NCBI GenBank assembly: GCA_910586975.1
Contig: CAJUKX010000044.1
Span: 1 to 17,251, forward strand
Length of the DNA: 17,251 nt
Reading direction: 5' to 3'
Source: an uncultured Muribaculaceae bacterium
Lineage (GTDB): Bacteria > Bacteroidota > Bacteroidia > Bacteroidales > Muribaculaceae
Shown here: one piece after another, positions 1 to 6,717 of the stretch
Position numbering within the stretch: position 1 is the stretch's first letter
Layout of the letters: each line of letters opens with the position of its first letter
The notes under the pieces: generated by a model
Told to the model about the DNA's origin: nothing
The model's input: only the letters and a program-made list of their open reading frames with translations
Databases searched by the model: none
Translations under genes and position numbers: made by a program

Positions 1-60
1 TTTTTTATGCTAAAAAACATAATTTTTTAACCCGTCACTGATTATCAGGTAGTTATATTT

Positions 61-114
61 TTGAGAATTTTGAGGGAATTTTGGGAGTAATGGGCGTTTT
101 GGGATTTTTGGGAG
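61..114 (+). repeat. 9-nt periodic G-tract array, possible G-quadruplex
   Basis: Six imperfect 9-nt units run from 61 to 114. Five of them place a GGG triplet at exactly 9-nt intervals: 74-76, 83-85, 92-94, 101-103 and 110-112. The 6-nt spacers are T/A-rich. Four or more G3 runs with loops of 7 nt or less satisfy the classical intramolecular G-quadruplex pattern on the plus strand. Whether it folds in vivo is inference. The repeat could instead be simple slippage-generated sequence. It lies outside any gene I can support. Confidence 0.6.
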
Positions 115-287
115 AAATGCAGGTTCTGAAATTTTTTTCTTGGTGTTTTAAAAAACATACTTTTTTGAAGATTTCGAAGAGATTTAATCTTTCCCTACCC
201 TACAATTATTATGAGCGAAATGATATTTTTTTGATTTTCTCCTTCATTTTATATTATAGATAACCCCAAATTCTCCACAGACAGCAT

Positions 288-349
288 AAAAAATCAGCGA
301 GGGCGGCCGGAATGGTATCGGGGCGTCCTCGCTGACAGTCGTTTTTTAT
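288..349. terminator. Bidirectional terminator-like hairpin
   Basis: The arms tcagcgagg (294-302) and cctcgctga (327-335) pair perfectly over 9 bp and can be extended inward by a few pairs including G-U. On the plus strand the stem is followed shortly by a T6 run (342-347). On the minus strand a T6 run (A at 288-293) follows it directly. The symmetry suggests termination in both directions: for the minus-strand serS unit ending at 523, and for any plus-strand transcript from the left of the window. Confidence 0.65.
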
Positions 350-368
350 TTCAAAAAAGTAAGCAGTG

Positions 369-508
369 GAAAATAGTTTATATTATATGCGCCGGCTTAT
401 GGACAGCAGATTCAATACGATGAAGAGGGAGCGTAGCCGTAGCTACGTGACCGATGAAGAGGATTGAAGATGCGTTCATAAGGCAAGCAAATGATATAAA
501 CTATTTTT
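369..508. repeat. 140-nt imperfect palindrome with terminal inverted repeats (MITE- or REP-like)
   Basis: The outer 14 nt (370-383, aaaatagtttatat) are an exact reverse complement of 494-507. Complementarity continues inward at roughly three quarters identity with small gaps to about 417 on the left and 462 on the right, for example cttat (396-400) against ataag (478-482) and ttcaat (411-416) against attgaa (463-468). At the apex a small hairpin, cgtagc (432-437) with gctacg (442-447), is flanked by two direct copies of cgatgaagagg (418-428 and 452-462). The right end is 15 nt from the serS stop. It could be a non-autonomous mobile element or dispersed repeat, or a long transcript-end stem. 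No target-site duplication was found. Confidence 0.6.
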
Positions 509-522
509 TCATTGATTACTTA

Positions 523-1794
523 TCAATTGATGATATCGAAGCCGGTGTATTTGCGCAGTACTTCGGGAACAACTATACCCTCGGGGGTCTGGTTGTTCTC
601 GAGCAGGGCTGCCATTATGCGGGGCAGGGCCAGGGCCGAGCCGTTGAGGGTGTGGCAGAGGTGTGTCTTCTTGTCCTCGCCCTTGTAGCGGCACTTGAGA
701 CGGTTGGCCTGGTAGGTCTCGAAGTTAGAAACCGACGATACCTCGAGCCAGCGCTTCTGTGCGGCACTCCATACCTCGAAGTCGAAGGTGATGGCAGATG
801 TGAACGACATGTCGCCGCCACACAGACGGAGGATGTGCCAGGGCAGACCCAGAGCGTCGAGCAGGCTCTGCACGTGGTCTTTCATCTGCTCGAGCGCAGC
901 GTATGAATCTTCGGGACGTTCGATGCGTACGATCTCAACCTTGTCGAACTGGTGCAGGCGGTTGAGGCCGCGCACGTCCTTGCCGTAAGATCCGGCCTCG
1001 CGGCGGAAGCAGGCTGAGTAAGCACAGTTCTTGATGGGGAGCTTGTCGGCGGGAATAATCACGTCGCGGTAGAGGTTGGTGACGGGGACCTCGGCGGTGG
1101 GGATAAGGTAGAGGTTGTCGAGAGTCACCACATACATCTGAGCTTCCTTGTCGGGGAGCTGTCCTGTGCCGTAACCCGAAGCTTCGTTTACCACATAGGG
1201 GGGCTGCACCTCGAGGTAACCGGCCTCGGAAGCCTTGTCGAGGAAGAACTGAATGAGGGCGCGCTGAAGCTTGGCACCCTTGCCGAGATAAACGGGGAAT
1301 CCGGCGCCGGTGATCTTCACACCGAGGTCAAAGTCGATGAGGTTGTATTTGCGGGCCAGCTCCCAGTGGGGCAGAGCATCGTCGGCCAGGTGGGGCATGG
1401 GTCCACCGGTCTTTTCAACCACATTATCTTCAGCGGTAAGGCCGCGTGGTACCATGTCGCAGGGTACGTTGGGCACATTGAGCAGAATCTCGCGGATGTT
1501 CTTCTCCACGGCGTCGAGTTGGTCGGCGATATCCTTCTGCGAAGCTTTAAGCTCGGCCACGCGGGTCTTGGCCTGTTCGGCGAGGTCGCGTTCGCCGGCT
1601 TTCATGTGAGCGCCGATTGTGGCGGCAAGCTTATTGAGTTCGGCGGCCTGGTTATCGTTGTTGAGCTGAAGTGCACGGCGCTCGTCGTCGAGCTTGAGCA
1701 CACGGTCGATGACCTCTTTACCGTCGAAACCTTTAACTGCAAGGCGCTCGACAATACGGTCGGGATCAGCCTTGATTTGCTGTATGGTTAACAT
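523..1794 (-). CDS. serS: Seryl-tRNA synthetase
   Basis: Cytoplasmic class II aminoacyl-tRNA synthetase that charges tRNA-Ser (and tRNA-Sec where present) with serine using ATP. The 423-residue length is normal for bacterial SerRS. Residues about 1-110 form the helical N-terminal coiled-coil arm that contacts the tRNA long variable arm, with a charged helix pair near 30-100. The catalytic core follows: the TAE serine-binding segment (233-235), motif 2 with FRREAGSYG (263-271), SNF (356-358), and motif 3 with GSALALPRIMAALLEN (385-400). The ATG at 1794 gives the expected MLTIQQI-type N-terminus. A YqeY-domain gene lies 52 bp upstream on the same strand. No TAnnTTTG box is visible in that gap, so co-transcription is likely. 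Nothing looks damaged. Confidence 0.97.
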   Translation of the reverse strand: MLTIQQIKADPDRIVERLAVKGFDGKEVIDRVLKLDDERRALQLNNDNQAAELNKLAATIGAHMKAGERDLAEQAKTRVAELKASQKDIADQLDAVEKNIREILLNVPNVPCDMVPRGLTAEDNVVEKTGGPMPHLADDALPHWELARKYNLIDFDLGVKITGAGFPVYLGKGAKLQRALIQFFLDKASEAGYLEVQPPYVVNEASGYGTGQLPDKEAQMYVVTLDNLYLIPTAEVPVTNLYRDVIIPADKLPIKNCAYSACFRREAGSYGKDVRGLNRLHQFDKVEIVRIERPEDSYAALEQMKDHVQSLLDALGLPWHILRLCGGDMSFTSAITFDFEVWSAAQKRWLEVSSVSNFETYQANRLKCRYKGEDKKTHLCHTLNGSALALPRIMAALLENNQTPEGIVVPEVLRKYTGFDIIN

Positions 1795-1846
1795 TATTAT
1801 ATATTAATGTGTATTATTTACCTTAGTTAATTGGCGAGCCTGATGA

Positions 1847-2299
1847 TTATTTGGCAAGCATCTCGCGCACCTTTGCAGAAATTGCACGCCCGTCGGCGCG
1901 GCCGGCCAGAGCCTTTGAAGCCACACCCATCACCTTGCCCATATCGGCGGGCGATGATGCGCCTACCTGAGCTATGATTCCGGTAAGTGCCTCGGTGAGC
2001 TCCTCGTCGGTGAGGGGCTTGGGAAGATAAGTTTCGATAACGGCAAGTTCGGCCAGCTCGCCCTCGGCGAGGTCGGCACGGTTCTGCTCGGTATAAATCT
2101 GCGCAGACTCGCGGCGCTGCTTTGCCATCTTGACGAGGATTTTCATGGCATCGTCGTCAGAAAGCTCGCCATTGGCACCGGGAGCAGATTTGGCTTCAAG
2201 AAATTCTTTCTTAATTCCACGCAGGGCTTCGAGACGCACTTTCTCGCGTGCGAGCATTGCAGCCTTTATATCGGCGTTGATAGTTTCAAAAAGACTCAT
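1847..2299 (-). CDS. GatB/YqeY domain-containing protein
   Basis: A 150-residue YqeY-family protein. This is a free-standing version of the helical tail domain of GatB, the tRNA-dependent amidotransferase subunit that binds tRNA. The cellular role of stand-alone YqeY proteins is not well established. Supporting sequence includes the N-terminal SLFETINADIKAAMLA segment, the basic KVRLEALRGIKKEFLEAK helix, ETYLPKPLTDEEL in the middle and ADMGKVMGV near the C-terminus, all characteristic of the family. The frame stays open 15 codons further upstream, to 2344, but that extension runs into the TAACTTTG promoter box (2342-2349). The ATG at 2299, giving MSLFETIN, is therefore the better start. It is probably co-transcribed with serS, which fits a translation-related role. 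Confidence 0.9.
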   Translation of the reverse strand: MSLFETINADIKAAMLAREKVRLEALRGIKKEFLEAKSAPGANGELSDDDAMKILVKMAKQRRESAQIYTEQNRADLAEGELAELAVIETYLPKPLTDEELTEALTGIIAQVGASSPADMGKVMGVASKALAGRADGRAISAKVREMLAK

Positions 2300-2341
2300 A
2301 TATAAAATTGTAGAAATTTGCAATGATGTATAAACTAAGCG

Positions 2342-2349
2342 CAAAGTTA
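2342..2349 (-). promoter_or_regulatory. Bacteroidota -7 promoter box for yqeY-serS
   Basis: Read on the minus strand this is TAACTTTG, matching the TAnnTTTG -7 consensus of the Bacteroidota housekeeping sigma factor. It lies 42 nt upstream of the YqeY ATG at 2299. No convincing -33 box is seen at the usual spacing. Confidence 0.6.
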
Positions 2350-2389
2350 CAAAAACTTGGCGACAAAACGGTGTGAAAATAACTCTAAG

Positions 2390-2421
2390 TTTGCCGATAA
2401 AGAAATAAATTAGTAAATTTG
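2390..2421 (+). promoter_or_regulatory. Promoter of the gldE-gldD-PPTase operon
   Basis: A -33 type TTTG (2390-2393) is followed after 20 nt by TAAATTTG (2414-2421), close to the Bacteroidota consensus pair. A TTG codon at 2419-2421 opens the longest version of the gldE frame but forms part of this box, so it would not be in the mRNA. The start must therefore lie further downstream. Confidence 0.65.
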
Positions 2422-2448
2422 CAGCGTCTAATCAAATTTTTTATAGCT

Positions 2449-3789
2449 TTGGATATCGACCCTTTGCCGGCCACAGAGCCGCTTTATTTATTATTGGATG
2501 CAATGCCCGCCATGCAGGGCATGAGCATAGCTCAGATAATTGCATTGATACTTGCAATCGCATGCCTTGTAGTCTCAGGCTTTGTTTCGGGCAGCGAGAT
2601 TGCATTTTTTTCACTTAACGAGCAACAATGCGAGGAACTCGACGAATCGAGCTCCGGCCCTACCGTGCGCACGCTGCTGTCGGCTCCCGAACGCCTGCTG
2701 GCCACCATACTTATAGCCAACAATCTGGTGAACGTAACCATAGTGGTGCTGTGCAACTACGCGCTGGGACCGCTCTTCAACGGCATGTCGGCCGTGATGA
2801 GCTTCATCCTGCAGACCGTAATCCTCACGTTCCTGATTCTGCTCTTCGGCGAAATCCTGCCCAAACTCTACAGCACCAACTATCCCCTGGCCTGGGCACG
2901 CATGGCCGCGCCGGGTGTGAAGCTGATGACACGCATCTTCTCGCCCTTCTCCAAATTTCTGGTAGGCTCTACCTCGCTGGTCAACCGCGTGGTCACCAAG
3001 CAACCCGTAGCCATCACCACCGACGACCTCTCGCAGGCCCTCGAACTGACTGCCGGCACCACCAAGAGCGACAAGGAGATACTCGAAGGAATACTGCGCT
3101 ACGGCGACACCGAGGCATCAGCCATCATGACTCCACGCATCGACATCACCGACCTGAGCGTTGACCTGAGCTTCGACCAGGTGATGAAAACCGTCATAGA
3201 AACCGGATTCTCGCGCATCCCCGTGTACGAGAACAACCAGGACAACATACGCGGCATACTCTTCTCGCGCGACCTGCTGCCATACATAGGCAAGGTTGAA
3301 GACGGATTTGACTGGACCAAGCTGCTGCGCGAGCCTTACTTCGTGCCCGAATCGCGACGCATCGACGACCTGCTCGAGGACTTCCGCACCCGCAAGCAGC
3401 ACCTGGCCATAGTGGTAGACGAATACGGCGGCACTCAAGGCATTGTGACCCTCGAAGACGTGCTTGAGGAAATAGTGGGCGACATCGACGACGAATACGA
3501 CCAGCCCGAACTTACCTACAAGAAGCTGCGCGACAACACCTACGAGTTTGAAGGCCGCACCCTGCTCACCGACTTCTTCCGCATCACCGGACTCAACGAG
3601 GACGACTACAAGGATATGACCGAAGATGCCGAGACTCTGGCCGGAATGTTGCTGGCCATCAAGGGCGACTTCCCCAAGGATAAAGAGCCGCTGGTGTATG
3701 GACGCTGCCGTTTCCTGGTGCTCGACGTCACAGACCACCGCATAGTGAATGTGCGGGTGAAGGTAATGCCTGAAGTACAGCAAGCATGA
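2449..3789 (+). CDS. gldE: GldE, gliding-motility-associated CNNM/CorC-type membrane protein
   Basis: Integral membrane protein of the DUF21 (CNNM) + CBS pair + CorC/HlyC family. In Bacteroidota this family includes GldE, linked genetically to GldD in gliding and surface-protein biology; relatives act in Mg2+/Co2+ handling. With a start at 2449 it has 446 residues. Hydrophobic segments lie near residues 29-50, 88-110 and 118-140. The MTPR motif begins at about 227 and opens the CBS region. VVDEYGGT lies at about 322-329, followed by the TLEDVLEEIVGDI segment typical of the second CBS repeat, then a C-terminal CorC_HlyC domain. The TTG at 2449 yields a MDIDPLP-like N-terminus, as in GldE homologues I recall. 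In-frame ATGs at 2503, 2512 and 2521 are alternatives. The stop overlaps the gldD start by 4 nt. Confidence 0.88.
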   Translation: MDIDPLPATEPLYLLLDAMPAMQGMSIAQIIALILAIACLVVSGFVSGSEIAFFSLNEQQCEELDESSSGPTVRTLLSAPERLLATILIANNLVNVTIVVLCNYALGPLFNGMSAVMSFILQTVILTFLILLFGEILPKLYSTNYPLAWARMAAPGVKLMTRIFSPFSKFLVGSTSLVNRVVTKQPVAITTDDLSQALELTAGTTKSDKEILEGILRYGDTEASAIMTPRIDITDLSVDLSFDQVMKTVIETGFSRIPVYENNQDNIRGILFSRDLLPYIGKVEDGFDWTKLLREPYFVPESRRIDDLLEDFRTRKQHLAIVVDEYGGTQGIVTLEDVLEEIVGDIDDEYDQPELTYKKLRDNTYEFEGRTLLTDFFRITGLNEDDYKDMTEDAETLAGMLLAIKGDFPKDKEPLVYGRCRFLVLDVTDHRIVNVRVKVMPEVQQA

Positions 3790-4361
3790 AACTACTGCAC
3801 GCCTTGACAGCCGCGGCAGCCATTGCGCTTGCCACATCGGGCGCCGGCTGCTCGGGCAAAGCCGACACACAGGCGCCCATACCACGGCGCACCGCATATC
3901 CGCGTCCGCAGTTGCCCGACACTGTGCTTGCCGCAGCCGACGGCCTGCCGCTGAAATTCGAGGTAAACACCCAAGCCGCCACCGAGCTTCCGCGCCCCGA
4001 CTGGCTCAACATACGCTACCCCATGCTCGGGGCCACCATACACGTAACATTCACTGCCGCAGCCGACAGCAGCACACTCGACGAGGTGCGCCGCAACCGC
4101 ATGCAGCGGCTTATGCTCAACGCGGGCGACAAACCCTCGAACCACACCGAATTCACAAATCCCGACGGTTTCGACGTACTCATCGTAGAGACCGAGGGCA
4201 TATCCACCCCGCTGCAGTTCCTGGCCTCAGGCCCCGACCGGTGGGTGGTGAGCGGAGCCGCATACCTCGACAGCTATAACGCCGCGGCCGACTCGCTGCG
4301 CCCCATAATACAAGCCATACGGCACGATATATACCGCGCCATGCAACACCTGAGCCGATGA
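3786..4361 (+). CDS. gldD: Gliding motility lipoprotein GldD
   Basis: A 191-residue predicted lipoprotein. A short basic and hydrophobic signal peptide ends in a lipobox-like SGAGC with the acylated Cys at residue 22, so the mature protein is anchored to a membrane. The segment TAYPRPQLPDTV and the later LNIRYPMLGATIHVTF match the GldD family. GldD is required for gliding in Flavobacterium, but it is also conserved in non-motile gut Bacteroidales, where its role is unclear. Its start codon overlaps the gldE stop in an ATGA, and its own stop overlaps the next start the same way, which implies translational coupling in a three-gene operon. The lipobox is slightly atypical, with A-G before the Cys. 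Confidence 0.87.
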   Translation: MKLLHALTAAAAIALATSGAGCSGKADTQAPIPRRTAYPRPQLPDTVLAAADGLPLKFEVNTQAATELPRPDWLNIRYPMLGATIHVTFTAAADSSTLDEVRRNRMQRLMLNAGDKPSNHTEFTNPDGFDVLIVETEGISTPLQFLASGPDRWVVSGAAYLDSYNAAADSLRPIIQAIRHDIYRAMQHLSR

Positions 4362-4906
4362 CAATAATAGAACTTGACGGCGCCATGATAGCGCTCTGCC
4401 CCATCGAAGGAAGCACCCCGGGCACACGCCGCGAGAGAGAACGCCGCGCCATAAGGCAGCTGGCCGATGCCACCATAGGGGCCGATACCGAGATACTGCA
4501 CCATGCCGACGGCTCGCCATATCTGTCAGACCCGGCCGCCGGCCACATATCCATAAGCCACTCACACCACGTAGCCGCCCTGCTCATAAGCCGCGAGCCG
4601 GGCTGGGGCATAGATATAGAAGAAGCGCGGCAAGAGCAGTTAAGCCGCATTGCCGCGCGTGTACTTGACGAAGATGAAATAAGTGCATACAGTCACGACC
4701 TCGTACAGGCATGGACTCTGAAAGAAGCCGCCTTCAAGGCCGCCGGACTGCCGATAGCCGACCTGCGCGAGATACACCTCGGCGCCAACGGCACCATCAC
4801 AGCCCGCGGACTGCGGCTAAGCATAGTGGAAAGCCGCACGGTAGAGGCCGGAGCATACCGCTGCCGTCTGAGTGTGGTGAAGGCTTCTTCCCTGATTACT
4901 CCTTGA
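4358..4906 (+). CDS. 4'-phosphopantetheinyl transferase superfamily protein
   Basis: Likely cytoplasmic enzyme that transfers the 4'-phosphopantetheine arm of coenzyme A to a serine on an acyl or peptidyl carrier protein. The 182-residue chain carries the two signature motifs: GIDIE with Mg2+-binding D86 and E88, and WTLKEAAFK (119-127), the WxxKEAxxK box with K122 and E123. An upstream SISHS segment (65-69) also fits the Sfp-like fold. The N-terminal half is divergent, as is common in Bacteroidota. It is the last gene of the gldE-gldD operon, with ATGA overlap to gldD. This arrangement is recurrent in the phylum, but the carrier protein it serves is not in this window. Its last 11 bp overlap the convergent upp gene. 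Confidence 0.9.
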   Translation: MTIIELDGAMIALCPIEGSTPGTRRERERRAIRQLADATIGADTEILHHADGSPYLSDPAAGHISISHSHHVAALLISREPGWGIDIEEARQEQLSRIAARVLDEDEISAYSHDLVQAWTLKEAAFKAAGLPIADLREIHLGANGTITARGLRLSIVESRTVEAGAYRCRLSVVKASSLITP

Positions 4907-5546
4907 TGCCGTAGGCCAGATCGCCAGCATCGCCCAGACCGGGCACGATGTATGAGTGCGAGTTAATCTCATCGTCGATAACACCCATCCACAGTGTGGT
5001 GTCGTCGGGCATAACCTTGTTGAGATATTCCACAGCATGCTTAGAAGCAATAACTGCAGCCAGATGCACGCCGGCAGGAATACCCTTGGTGAGCAACGCG
5101 CGGTAGCTCAGCTCCATAGATGCACCGGTGGCCAGCATGGGGTCAACCAGCAGCAGAGTCTTGCCGTCGAGTCGCGGCGAAGCGAGATATTCAATGCAGA
5201 TATCAAAATTTTCTTTTTCCTTGAATTTGCGGTAGGCCGACACAAAGGCATTCTCGGCGTAGTCGAAATATGAGAGGAAGCCCTGATGGAAAGGCACACC
5301 TGCACGGAAAATCGTACCCAGCACAATCTGATCATCGGGGGTGTCGCACTTGGCCACTCCGAGCGGAGTCTGCACCTCCACCTGCTTGTAATTCAACACC
5401 TTTGAAATCTCATAGGCCATAATTTCGCCCACACGCTCCAGATTACGGCGAAAGCGCATGGGGTCGCGCTGAATTTCGGTAGAACGCATCTCGAGCAGAT
5501 ATCGGCTCATCAGCGAGGGGTTGGCGGCAAAGTTTACAACTTTCAT
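4896..5546 (-). CDS. upp: Uracil phosphoribosyltransferase
   Basis: Cytoplasmic pyrimidine-salvage enzyme converting uracil and PRPP to UMP and pyrophosphate. The 216-residue length fits the family. The PRPP-binding loop reads LLVDPMLATG (about 132-141), with the VDPMLATG core nearly invariant in UPRTs. The uracil-binding C-terminus reads YIVPGLGDAGD (199-209), followed by a short tail. The central RAGVPFHQGFLSYF replaces the RAGLPM-type segment seen in proteobacterial enzymes, which is a common variation in Bacteroidota. The start at 5546 gives MKVVNFAANPSL. The gene converges on and overlaps the PPTase gene by 11 bp with no terminator between, so each transcript must read into the other unless terminated inside a gene. 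The upstream region carries duplicated promoter-like repeats. Confidence 0.95.
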   Translation of the reverse strand: MKVVNFAANPSLMSRYLLEMRSTEIQRDPMRFRRNLERVGEIMAYEISKVLNYKQVEVQTPLGVAKCDTPDDQIVLGTIFRAGVPFHQGFLSYFDYAENAFVSAYRKFKEKENFDICIEYLASPRLDGKTLLLVDPMLATGASMELSYRALLTKGIPAGVHLAAVIASKHAVEYLNKVMPDDTTLWMGVIDDEINSHSYIVPGLGDAGDLAYGIKE

Positions 5547-5571
5547 TCTTATCCTGTATTATGTTAGGTTA

Positions 5572-5645
5572 TATAAACGTACGAATCTACAAAACATTAC
5601 GTAATGTATAAACGTACAAATTTACAAAATTTTCATAAGAATCAA
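5572..5645 (-). promoter_or_regulatory. upp promoter region with 23-nt direct repeats and a 14-bp palindrome
   Basis: On the minus strand TAAATTTG (plus positions 5617-5624) matches the Bacteroidota -7 box, and TTG (5643-5645) lies 18 nt upstream as a -33 candidate. The sequence around the -7 box (5607-5629) is repeated at 5572-5594 with 21 of 23 positions identical. In that second copy the box is degraded to TAGATTCG. Between the copies lies the perfect 14-bp palindrome acattacgtaatgt (5594-5607). This could be tandem promoters or an operator arrangement; no regulator is identifiable here. Confidence 0.55.
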
Positions 5646-5667
5646 GCTCTGTTTAAATCATTTTATT

Positions 5668-5675
5668 TAACTTTG
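5668..5675 (+). promoter_or_regulatory. panB -7 promoter box
   Basis: TAACTTTG matches the TAnnTTTG consensus and lies 55 nt upstream of the panB ATG. A gttt at about 5651-5654 is a weak -33 candidate. The divergent upp promoter box begins only about 43 nt away, so the two promoters share a compact regulatory region. Confidence 0.6.
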
Positions 5676-5730
5676 CACGATTTTTAAAATATTTCCGAGT
5701 CCATCGTACTCGGCATTCTTTAAAACAGAT

Positions 5731-6552
5731 ATGTCAACAAACACAACCGACAACGCTCGCAAGGTGACCACCATACGCCTGAGCGAGATGAAACAGCGCG
5801 GCGAGAAGATAGCAATGCTCACCGCATACGACTATTCACTGGCCCGCCTTGTAGATGAAGCCGGCATCGACGTAATCCTTGTGGGCGACTCAGCCTCAAA
5901 CGTAATGATCGGCAACCCCACCACCCTGCCTATCACCCTCGACCAGATGATATACCACGCCAAGTGCGTGACCAACGGCACCAAGCGCGCCCTGGTGGTG
6001 TGCGACATGCCTTTCGGCTCATATCAGGGCAACTCCAAAGAAGCCCTCTCATCGGCCATCCGCATCATGAAAGAAAGCGGTGCCGAAGCCGTGAAGATGG
6101 AAGGCGGCGCCGAAATACGCGAATCTATCGAACGCATACTCAGCGCCGGTATTCCCGTAATGGGACATCTGGGCCTTACTCCCCAGTCAATCAATAAATT
6201 CGGCACATACAACGTACGTGCCAAGGGCGAGGCCGAAGCCGCCAAGCTGCTCGAGGATGCAAAGATGCTCGAAGAAATAGGATGCTTCGCGCTGGTGCTT
6301 GAGAAAATCCCCGCCAAGCTCGCCAAGCAGGTGGCCGAATCAATCTCCATTCCCGTAATCGGCATTGGCGCCGGCTCGGGTGTCGACGGACAGGTACTGG
6401 TGCTTCAAGACATGCTGGGCATCAACAAGGGCTTCTCGCCCAAGTTCCTGCGCCGCTATGCCGACCTTGCCACAGTGATAGACGACGCCATCACCTCTTA
6501 CATCTCGGATGTGAAAAGCGTCGACTTCCCCAACGAAAACGAACAGTATTAA
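5731..6552 (+). CDS. panB: 3-methyl-2-oxobutanoate hydroxymethyltransferase (PanB)
   Basis: First step of pantothenate (coenzyme A precursor) synthesis: transfers a hydroxymethyl group from 5,10-methylenetetrahydrofolate to 2-oxoisovalerate to give ketopantoate. It is a cytoplasmic Mg2+-dependent TIM-barrel enzyme. The 273-residue protein shows the expected active-site segments: TAYDYSLARL (31-40), VGDS with metal-binding D53, CDMPFGSY with D92, VKMEGG with K122 and E124, GHLGLTPQ (145-152), and E191 in LVLEKIP as the probable catalytic base. GIGAGSGVDGQVLVLQD (211-227) completes the family signature. An N-terminal extension of about 8 residues relative to the E. coli enzyme is ordinary. It stands alone between its own promoter and a strong hairpin terminator. 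No panC or panD is nearby. Confidence 0.96.
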   Translation: MSTNTTDNARKVTTIRLSEMKQRGEKIAMLTAYDYSLARLVDEAGIDVILVGDSASNVMIGNPTTLPITLDQMIYHAKCVTNGTKRALVVCDMPFGSYQGNSKEALSSAIRIMKESGAEAVKMEGGAEIRESIERILSAGIPVMGHLGLTPQSINKFGTYNVRAKGEAEAAKLLEDAKMLEEIGCFALVLEKIPAKLAKQVAESISIPVIGIGAGSGVDGQVLVLQDMLGINKGFSPKFLRRYADLATVIDDAITSYISDVKSVDFPNENEQY

Positions 6553-6586
6553 TCTTTAGAAACTGTTTAAGATCAGATAAAGCTCC

Positions 6587-6627
6587 AATCCATGTATCTC
6601 CAATGCGGGATACATGGATTTATTTTG
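6587..6627 (+). terminator. Intrinsic terminator after panB
   Basis: A perfect 12-bp stem, aatccatgtatc (6587-6598) with gatacatggatt (6609-6620), closes a 10-nt loop and is followed by the T-rich tail tattttgt. It begins 34 nt after the panB stop and precedes the pldA promoter. Confidence 0.75.
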
Positions 6628-6689
6628 TCCCGTTTGGAAAATTTATTAGCAAAAAATGTGATGTTTTACTAACAACAGAATAAAATGAC

Positions 6690-6697
6690 TAAATTTG
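6690..6697 (+). promoter_or_regulatory. pldA -7 promoter box
   Basis: TAAATTTG matches the Bacteroidota -7 consensus, 20 nt before the ATG at 6718. An in-frame ATG at 6685 lies upstream of this box, so it should not be in the transcript. This decides the start in favour of 6718. Confidence 0.6.
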
Positions 6698-6717
6698 CAC
6701 CCTATAAACGGAAAACA

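Larger units (their letters stand above)
1..522. other. Non-coding left flank
   Basis: No credible gene lies in this stretch. It is AT-rich and contains three separately listed structures: a G-tract array (61-114), a hairpin with T-runs on both sides (288-349) and a long imperfect palindrome (369-508). Between about 115 and 287 I see only AT-rich sequence. The short open frames here lack a recognisable protein family and a promoter box in the right place. Whatever gene lies further left is outside the window. Confidence 0.7.

Noticed and set aside
81..263. 60-codon open frame over the G-tract array
   Set aside because: It starts at a TTG inside low-complexity repeat, has no promoter box or family resemblance, and its Gly-x-x start is a by-product of the 9-nt period.
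418..462. Two 11-nt direct repeats as a CRISPR or attachment site
   Set aside because: Only two copies, 23 nt apart, around a hairpin inside a larger palindrome; no integrase or cas gene nearby.
454..906. 150-codon plus-strand frame opposite serS
   Set aside because: Antisense to the conserved C-terminal half of serS; its composition is that of a shadow frame.
5572..5629. 23-nt direct repeats as a minimal CRISPR array
   Set aside because: Only two imperfect copies that contain promoter-box sequence and sit directly upstream of upp.
6685..6717. Upstream ATG start for pldA
   Set aside because: It precedes the TAAATTTG box at 6690-6697 and would put 11 polar/basic residues before a normal signal peptide.
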